Below the pieces are notes generated by a model. That model did no database searches and was not told where the DNA came from. It saw only the letters and a list, made by a program, of their open reading frames with translations. From assembly GCA_938036825.1 (NCBI GenBank), contig CALHWD010000012.1:1-35036 (forward strand): a stretch of 35,036 nt of DNA, written 5' to 3'. How positions within the stretch are numbered: position 1 is the first letter of the stretch; each line of letters begins with the position of its first letter. The DNA comes from an uncultured Candidatus Saccharibacteria bacterium (GTDB taxonomy: Bacteria; Patescibacteriota; Saccharimonadia; Saccharimonadales; Saccharimonadaceae). The translations under genes were made by a program, and so were the position numbers. This document shows positions 30,502 through 35,036 of the stretch, piece after piece.

Positions 30502-31382
30502 AGGTTACCTGCCTTGATCTTATAATTGGTTTTGACTGTTTCGAGGTGCTGCGCGATCTTCTCGGCAAACTCTATAGCCTGTAGGTCTGTGAGGCCTTCC
30601 ACCTTAAACTCGATTGCGTCGATAGCGGCCATGATCTTCTCTTTGTCTGGCGCTGCCGCTGCCCTGCGAGCTTCCTCTGCCGCTTTTGCTTCCGCTTCAG
30701 CCTTGGCGCGCTCTTCTGCCTCCTTTTCGGCGCGGAGTCGTGCGGCTTCTGCCTCGGCCTCTGCTTGCTTGCGCCTGGCCTCTGCGGCTTCAGCTTCCGC
30801 TTTGGCTGCGCGCTCAGCTTCTGCCTTGCGCTTGGCCTCTTCAGCTTCTGCTGCTGCCTTGGCGTCTTCGTTTGCCTGCTTTAGCTGCGCGAGTAGCTGC
30901 TCAAACTTCTCATCGCTCAAGCTCGTGAGCGTCGGCTCGTACAAGCTAATATCATCTGTGTACATCATCAGCTTGGCGCGCCGTTCTGTCAGCTTTTCCT
31001 CTCGCTGTTTCTTCAAGAGATTTTCGGCGAACTTCTCTTGGTCTTCGAGATATTTCTCGGCTTCACCGATAATCTTGGCTGCTTCACGGTTTACAAAGTC
31101 GATTGCCTTTGACTGCTTCAACACGTCTGCCTTCAAAAAGTCATGTGTCTTTTTGATCTTGACGCGCTGGCCGCGGAGTGCGAGCCGCATCTTACGGGCT
31201 TTCTGCATCTCCTCTTTTTGCGATACGTCAGTTACCACAATGTCTTTGTAGGTTGCGAGAATCTCGCCAACCTCAGTGAATGGTGCACCGTAAGCTTTAA
31301 TGAGCTGCTCAGCGTCTGTAATTTCCAGCCCCGACTTTACGAGGCCATCGCGAATGTCTAGTACTTGGCTATTTGTCGCCAC
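30498..31382 (-). CDS. Long coiled-coil protein of the recombination block
   Basis: 294 residues. Residues 60-130 have RKMRLALRGQRVKIKKTHDF and AIDFVNREAAKIIGEAEKYL, a pattern common in phage proteins beside SSB and annealing genes. Residues 165-245 are a nearly pure Ala/Glu/Lys/Arg coiled coil. A small C-terminal domain (APDKEKIMAAIDAIEFKVEG) follows. It may be a scaffold for replication or recombination proteins; no catalytic motif is visible. Confidence 0.72.
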   Translation of the reverse strand: MATNSQVLDIRDGLVKSGLEITDAEQLIKAYGAPFTEVGEILATYKDIVVTDVSQKEEMQKARKMRLALRGQRVKIKKTHDFLKADVLKQSKAIDFVNREAAKIIGEAEKYLEDQEKFAENLLKKQREEKLTERRAKLMMYTDDISLYEPTLTSLSDEKFEQLLAQLKQANEDAKAAAEAEEAKRKAEAERAAKAEAEAAEARRKQAEAEAEAARLRAEKEAEERAKAEAEAKAAEEARRAAAAPDKEKIMAAIDAIEFKVEGLTDLQAIEFAEKIAQHLETVKTNYKIKAGNL

Positions 31383-31590
31383 CTTCTGCCCCCTTTCTTA
31401 TTTGTTCAATGTCGCGCCGCACGCGGGCTACTGCCTCGCGTCCATGCGCTGCTGCGTACGCCATCAGCTGTTCGAATAGCTCTTCTGCGTTTGTCACCTC
31501 TGGCAAGTCGTTCTTGTCTTTGCCAAAGCCTTCAATCACAGTATCTGCTACGATCAGCATGAGGGCGCGCATCTTTGGGTCTACGTCCAT
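31369..31590 (-). CDS. Small hypothetical protein
   Basis: 73 residues from ATG 31590, chosen for the AAGGGGGAAA site just upstream; ATG 31620 is in frame but lacks one. Helical, with LMLIVADTVIEGFG and a charged C-terminal helix (REAVARVRRDIEQIRKG). Its end overlaps the coiled-coil gene. Function unknown. Confidence 0.65.
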   Translation of the reverse strand: MDVDPKMRALMLIVADTVIEGFGKDKNDLPEVTNAEELFEQLMAYAAAHGREAVARVRRDIEQIRKGAEGGDK

Positions 31591-31606
31591 TTTCCCCCTT
31601 TGTTTA

Positions 31607-31879
31607 CTATTGCTGTTCAAGTGCGAGCTTTTGGATTTTCTTGCGCTTTCTCAAGTCTGCTTTAATGTCATCAATGACATGAGACGCCTCAAGTGCCCAA
31701 GTCGCACGGTTTTGCATAATGGCAAGGTCTACAATGTCTTCTGCAGTCAAATCAACCTTGCTGTTTTTGTTGTTTATTTGCTCAAGCAAGATAGTGCGAG
31801 CTGCTTCACACGCCATGTACATCATAGCTGCACGCATTACCTTATTGCGATCTTCGATACGGTTTTGTAAATTGGCCAT
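31607..31879 (-). CDS. Small helical hypothetical protein
   Basis: 90 residues with AGGAGT upstream. Entirely helical by appearance, with a Met/Ala-rich first helix (VMRAAMMYMACEAARTILLE) and a basic end (KADLRKRKKIQKLALEQQ). First gene of the SSB block, about 100 bases after its promoter. No family recognised. Confidence 0.67.
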   Translation of the reverse strand: MANLQNRIEDRNKVMRAAMMYMACEAARTILLEQINNKNSKVDLTAEDIVDLAIMQNRATWALEASHVIDDIKADLRKRKKIQKLALEQQ

Positions 31880-31982
31880 CTGGTCTTTACTCCTAGTTTT
31901 TAATGTTCAAGTTTAGTTGTGTTATGTGTAATAGTTATTTCTCGTCCTGTTTAGTATCCTTTCGTCTTACTTATCTGCTCTT

Positions 31983-32010
31983 ATTATAGCAAATGCACGA
32001 CGAAAAACAA
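31983..32010 (-). promoter_or_regulatory. Leftward promoter with spacer operator (P7)
   Basis: On the minus strand TTGTTT (32010-32005), 16 bases, TATAAT (31988-31983). The spacer contains the element ATGCACGACGAA (plus-strand reading, 31993-32004). It drives the block from 31879 to 28900. Confidence 0.75.
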
Positions 32011-32029
32011 TAGAAATTACAAAGATTTT

Positions 32030-33172
32030 TTACTTTTCATCTGTGGAAAAGTCGATAACGGCAAAGTCATCGATCGCTTTGTCTGGATCGCCATTAGTAT
32101 ACACCATTACGTCTGTATGGATGCGGGCCACTTTGCGTACGTTGTTAAAGTTTTTGGCAGCATACTTGCTCGTGTCTGTGTTCTCGATAAAGATAATGTG
32201 GTTGTATAGGTCAACCTGGCCGTTGTAGTCGTCAATATATTTTTGGGTGAGGTACGGCACGTCATTGATAGCGCCGCCGTTCTTCACGTCTGCACGCTCA
32301 TAGTTGCCAATGGCGATAATAAAGCGGTTAGGCTTCATTTTCTTTGCTAGGTCAGACAGTAGCAGGTCGCTATGTTTGTCTTCTGTGTTCATGTCGTATA
32401 TTACCAGGTCTACTGTCTTGTCGGGGTGATCAATGAAGTAGCCGGTAATGTCGCCATTCACGTAGGCTAGCCCGCCATCGTTTGGTGTGAGTATTTCAGC
32501 CGCTTCAGCCTCTAAATCTGCATCGTTAGCTTGTAGGCCGATAAAGTTGTAGCCGTTTTTGGCCGCTACAAGGCCCGGTGCGCCGTTTGTTGGGTTAAGG
32601 TGCATAATGAGACCACCCTGCGGACAAAACCACTCATACAGCGTCTGGTACAGCGTGGGGCTACGTTCTCCGGTATCTACTCCCGACTCCGCCCATAGCT
32701 CATCGCTTTTGATCCAGTCTAGCTTGCGCCCGTCTATGACAGATTCAGGCATTAGCTTTGTGCCACTTGGTGATATGAGCCGTTCAGTGTCTAGGTCTTT
32801 AATCTCTAGCTTATCTAGTCGTAGCTCTAGGTAGTCTTGATCAAATTTTAGCTCGTCTAGAATCTCTTCTAGCTTTAGCTCATCATAACGGCCGCTAATG
32901 GCTTGGCTATTCAGCAACACGTTTAGCTTGATCTTGTCGTGCTCGTCTAGGTTTAGGCGGATGCATGGCACATCAATGAGGCCGGCGGCTTGGGCGGCTC
33001 GTGTGCGTTGGTGGCCGCCAATAATTGTGTTGTCGTGATTGATAATAACAGGGTCGACGAGGCCAAACGTCTTTATAGACGATACAAGCCCCGCAAACTC
33101 ATCCTTATCGATGATGCGGGGGTTTCTCTCGTCAAACTTTAGCTGGTTTATATTGATGTGCTCGATCTTCAT
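32030..33172 (-). CDS. ParB-like domain fused to a degenerate DNA methyltransferase
   Basis: 380 residues with AGAAAGGA upstream. Residues 1-95 are a ParB/sulfiredoxin-type domain with IGGHQRTRAAQAAG (GGHQR at 52-56). Residues 175-375 follow phage N4/N6-methyltransferases: GGLIMHLNPTNGAPG (186-200) in place of the SAM-binding D-P-F-x-G-x-G loop, YNFIGLQAND, KKMKPNRFIIAIGNYERA and NFNNVRKVARIHTDVMVYTN near the end. The catalytic motif, normally (D/N/C)PPY after DLV-I, reads DMNT (260-263). SAM binding and methylation therefore look lost while the fold is kept. It may act as a DNA-binding or nuclease protein. It follows a terminator-like hairpin. Confidence 0.82.
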   Translation of the reverse strand: MKIEHININQLKFDERNPRIIDKDEFAGLVSSIKTFGLVDPVIINHDNTIIGGHQRTRAAQAAGLIDVPCIRLNLDEHDKIKLNVLLNSQAISGRYDELKLEEILDELKFDQDYLELRLDKLEIKDLDTERLISPSGTKLMPESVIDGRKLDWIKSDELWAESGVDTGERSPTLYQTLYEWFCPQGGLIMHLNPTNGAPGLVAAKNGYNFIGLQANDADLEAEAAEILTPNDGGLAYVNGDITGYFIDHPDKTVDLVIYDMNTEDKHSDLLLSDLAKKMKPNRFIIAIGNYERADVKNGGAINDVPYLTQKYIDDYNGQVDLYNHIIFIENTDTSKYAAKNFNNVRKVARIHTDVMVYTNGDPDKAIDDFAVIDFSTDEK

Positions 33173-33193
33173 AGTGTCCTTTCTTTAAATAAG

Positions 33194-33229
33194 AGTAGGG
33201 CCGCGTGGGACAAGCTGCACGGCCCTACT
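33194..33229 (-). terminator. Terminator or attenuator before the ParB-like gene
   Basis: AGTAGGGCCG (33194-33203) and CGGCCCTACT (33220-33229) form a 10-bp stem; on the minus strand CTTATTT follows. Only about 20 bases separate it from the next start codon and no promoter fits, so it probably lowers rather than stops transcription. Confidence 0.7.
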
Positions 33230-33235
33230 GGTATT

Positions 33236-33781
33236 TTAGCACAAACCTAGGTCTTTGGCCTTTGCTTTGGCTTTATCGCCTTTAAGGCCAACTAGCTCTT
33301 TGCTTTGGCGCTCTGTGATTGGCTCAGCGATATACTCACCAGTCACGCCCAAGATTTGGTCGATAACACACAGGCCGCCGGAGTGGCCAAGTACTACGTT
33401 ATTGTATACGGTTACCTGTGCTTCTACAGGTTTGCCAGCGAGGAATCGCCAACCTTTCTTTGTGACGACCCACATACGCCGCACCTGTACACCTCGATCA
33501 TCCTTCACTTTAGCTAAAAGTCCGTGAAACCGCAGCTTCGTGATTTGTGCGCGTACAGAGAATGGACGATCAATATCGTTTGCATCTACACTGCGTGGGT
33601 CGCTCTTGCCCTCAGAGACTTGACGTTGTGTAATACGCGCAAAGTCTTTTAGTAGGTAAACCATTGCTGGTGCGATTTTGTATTTGTATAACACGATCTT
33701 TCTGCCGCAACACTTGCATTTGCCATCGTTATTGCGCGCTTCCATCAATGCTTTGACTGTAGTTTCCATCTTGCCTGCCAT
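33236..33781 (-). CDS. Winged-helix protein with N-terminal CxCC cluster
   Basis: 181 residues. An N-terminal knuckle (DGKCKCCGRKIV, Cys22, Cys24, Cys25) may bind metal with more distant cysteines. Residues 75-115 resemble a winged helix (SVRAQITKLRFHGLLAKVKD followed by RRMWVVTKKGWRFLAG). The C-terminus is Lys/Ala-rich. It is transcribed from a promoter that itself holds the shared spacer operator, so it is a candidate autoregulated DNA-binding protein. No named family. Confidence 0.7.
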   Translation of the reverse strand: MAGKMETTVKALMEARNNDGKCKCCGRKIVLYKYKIAPAMVYLLKDFARITQRQVSEGKSDPRSVDANDIDRPFSVRAQITKLRFHGLLAKVKDDRGVQVRRMWVVTKKGWRFLAGKPVEAQVTVYNNVVLGHSGGLCVIDQILGVTGEYIAEPITERQSKELVGLKGDKAKAKAKDLGLC

Positions 33782-33782
33782 G

Positions 33783-33905
33783 TTACATCTTCTCCAAGTA
33801 AGTGTCTACTAGCGCTTCGTTAAGCATTTGGTCTACGTCGTCCCACTCTTGCTGCTCTTGCTTGCGCCGGCTGATAAAGTTTTTAATTGTGTTGATGATA
33901 CTCAT
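33783..33905 (-). CDS. Very small protein (40 aa)
   Basis: ATG 33905 has CGAAAGGA 10 bases upstream and lies about 35 bases after a strong promoter; the TAA at 33785-33783 abuts the next gene. Product MSIINTIKNFISRRKQEQQE then an acidic helix. It has an amphipathic N-terminus. The well-placed promoter and ribosome site make it credible as a real gene. Confidence 0.65.
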   Translation of the reverse strand: MSIINTIKNFISRRKQEQQEWDDVDQMLNEALVDTYLEKM

Positions 33906-33944
33906 TTGGCTATTGTCCTTTCGCCTTAAGTTGTTGATAGTTTC

Positions 33945-33973
33945 AGTATATATGCTCGACGTTAGAAAGTCAA
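33945..33973 (-). promoter_or_regulatory. Leftward promoter with spacer operator (P5)
   Basis: On the minus strand TTGACT (33973-33968), 17 bases, TATACT (33950-33945). The spacer contains ATGCTCGACGTT in plus-strand reading (33952-33963). Drives 33905 to 32030. Confidence 0.83.
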
Positions 33974-33980
33974 CACTTTT

Positions 33981-34010
33981 TTAAAGAAAAACCCAACTTT
34001 ATTGTTGGGT
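33981..34010 (-). terminator. Terminator after the 34364-33999 gene
   Basis: On the minus strand ACCCAAC, a 6-base loop and GTTGGGT, then TTTTCTTT. The stop codon of the gene lies in the hairpin loop. It separates the rep unit from promoter P5. Confidence 0.85.
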
Positions 34011-34364
34011 GTTCTCCTCAAGCCATTTTTTGATGAAAGCATCGCGCTCTTGCTTATTAGCCATGCGCTTGTAGTCGTGCCCACACTCGTCACGCCAAGC
34101 CCTGTTGGCCTCAGCCTCCGGCCCTTCGCTGCGGTTGTCTTTCTGGTCACCCATGGCTAGGCGCTGCGCTGGCGGCGTTACTGGCCCTTCAGGCTTCGTA
34201 TAGTCGATGCTCGCAAGGCGGCCTTTGCCAAGATAGTGTACCTGTCCCTTCGAGTCCTGTATGGCTACCAGTCCCGCGTCTGCTGCCAGCTCGCGAATCT
34301 TCTCGGGCGACTGCTCCATTAGTTCGATTTTTTCACCGTCGTAGGTGGTAAGTGTATATGGCAT
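33999..34364 (-). CDS. Hypothetical protein downstream of rep
   Basis: 121 residues, GGAAAGGGAGA upstream. The first half is beta-rich (MPYTLTTYDGEKIELMEQSP; GLVAIQDSKGQVHYLGKGRL); the second half is polar with a Cys/His cluster (WRDECGHDYKRMANKQERD) and a charged helix. It is co-transcribed with rep, so a replication accessory role is possible. No family recognised. Confidence 0.68.
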   Translation of the reverse strand: MPYTLTTYDGEKIELMEQSPEKIRELAADAGLVAIQDSKGQVHYLGKGRLASIDYTKPEGPVTPPAQRLAMGDQKDNRSEGPEAEANRAWRDECGHDYKRMANKQERDAFIKKWLEENTQQ

Positions 34365-34385
34365 TTGTGTTTCTCCCTTTCCTTT

Positions 34386-35036
34386 CTAGTATACCTTATA
34401 CTTACGTTGTTGCTCTTCTCTCATACGGCGCATACCGTTCTCGATGGCCTTTGCCTTATGGATCATGTCAAGTTCATTGCCAATCTCCGGTTTGTACTTG
34501 TACTCCCACGACCGGTAATTGATACGTAGAAAGTCAAAGTACTTGATGCACCAGTCGTCACCTCGTACGTCCTCTAGGCGCTTAACGTGCTTTTGTGCTG
34601 TTGCGTTGTTCTTGATAGAGATACCAAGCGCTTTGGCTGCGTCGTAGAAGGCTTTTAGTACGGGGTCGTAACCTTTACGTGTGCTTGTGCGCGGCGTGGC
34701 AAGTGGGCTCTCAGATACTGACGCTGGCACGTTCTGTTGTACGGTCGCTACGGCGCTAGTTTGTGCTGGCTGGCCAGCTGGTAGTTGCTGTGCCTGTATG
34801 TTTCGCTGTTTCTCCGCTTCCTCTTCAGCTTTTCGGGCGTCTGATTCAGCGATTACCTCTAGCTTAAGCTTATGGTACAAATCATCATCAATGATATTAC
34901 CGCGGCGGTCGTAATTGTCGGCCTCAATGTTCTTTGTCTGTAGGGCGCATTGTTCTGCTGTATTAAGTTCGCGGGTTTTCTCTCTGTTTGTGACTACCGG
35001 CTTTTCTTCTAGCAAAAGCTCTTCGACAGTGGTGGC
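34386..35036 (-). CDS. Replication initiator-like protein, C-terminal part (rep)
   Basis: This is the continuation of the gene starting at 754; the window edge cuts it. The segment contains a Glu/Gln-rich linker and then a conserved-looking C-terminal domain of about 95 residues (DPVLKAFYDAAKALGISIKN to RSWEYKYKPEIGNELDMIHK), which could bind a helicase or helicase loader as in other replisome organisers. The stop is TAG/TATAC context at 34386-34388. Together the two parts encode 449 residues. Confidence 0.78.
   Translation of the reverse strand, partial: ATTVEELLLEEKPVVTNREKTRELNTAEQCALQTKNIEADNYDRRGNIIDDDLYHKLKLEVIAESDARKAEEEAEKQRNIQAQQLPAGQPAQTSAVATVQQNVPASVSESPLATPRTSTRKGYDPVLKAFYDAAKALGISIKNNATAQKHVKRLEDVRGDDWCIKYFDFLRINYRSWEYKYKPEIGNELDMIHKAKAIENGMRRMREEQQRKYKVY
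34982..35036. repeat. Second copy of the 55-base end repeat
   Basis: Identical to 1-55. See the first copy; merge the two to obtain the circular map. Confidence 0.95.

Noticed and set aside
30526..31251. Ser/Ala-rich plus-strand open frame of 241 codons
   Set aside because: Mirror of the Ala/Glu/Lys coiled-coil repeats of the minus-strand gene.
1..35036. Integrase, excisionase or classical CI-type repressor
   Set aside because: No tyrosine or serine recombinase motif and no typical lambda-like repressor seen in any credible gene; lysogeny by integration is unsupported.

Overview
The window is an essentially complete genome of a small tailed phage (siphovirus type). Bases 1-55 are repeated exactly at 34982-35036, and one gene (rep) runs off the left edge and resumes at the right edge in the same frame, so the true molecule is circular, or was assembled as circular, at 34,981 bp. 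The likely host is a Gram-positive bacterium of the actinobacterial sphere. Signs are a WhiB-like Fe-S regulator, a collagen-like tail protein with YCxxxxC modules, a Gp37-like tail protein, CHAP and phage-tail-lysozyme cell-wall enzymes, and strong AGAAAGGA-type ribosome binding sites with sigma-70-like promoters. GC content is moderate by eye, lower than in most actinobacteria, so a low-GC actinobacterium or an associated lineage such as Saccharibacteria cannot be excluded. I see no integrase, polymerase, helicase, tRNA or CRISPR array.

Layout. A roughly 500 bp regulatory hub (755-1252) holds four 11-bp iterons (ATGGCCCTATA), GC-rich hairpins, an AT-rich stretch and divergent promoters; it is the best origin candidate. 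Leftward from it runs rep, a winged-helix replication initiator, continuing at the right end of the window. Rightward (1253-9020) lie short operons: a small membrane protein with a membrane-anchored lysozyme, a GH16-fold protein with a damaged active site, a chain of small overlapping genes (membrane proteins, WhiB-like regulator, VRR-NUC nuclease), then an ERF annealing protein. Region 9021-9306 is a structured zone between the convergent operons.

Everything from 9307 to 34364 is on the minus strand. Read in transcription order from the right: a small unknown gene; a 40-codon gene, a winged-helix/Cys protein and a ParB domain fused to a degenerate methyltransferase; then a replication/recombination block (coiled-coil protein, two paralogues, SSB); then the late operon of terS, terL, portal-MuF fusion, protease/scaffold, major capsid, head-tail connectors, tail tube, frameshifted chaperones, tape measure, Dit, Gp37-like protein, three related baseplate/fibre proteins, receptor-binding-type protein, collagen-like protein, coiled-coil membrane protein, holin and CHAP endolysin.

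Regulation. Six promoters carry the same asymmetric element (ATGCACGACGTT or close variants) inside the spacer between the -35 and -10 boxes, on both strands. The rep promoter and the terS promoter lack it. This suggests one regulator controlling the early and middle operons. The most notable observations are this spacer-operator regulon, the iteron origin with interlocking inverted repeats in the rep leader, a CCCAAAA -1 frameshift site in the tail chaperones, an A10 tract at the portal/MuF junction, a nested scaffold start, and two proteins that keep an enzyme fold but lack catalytic motifs.
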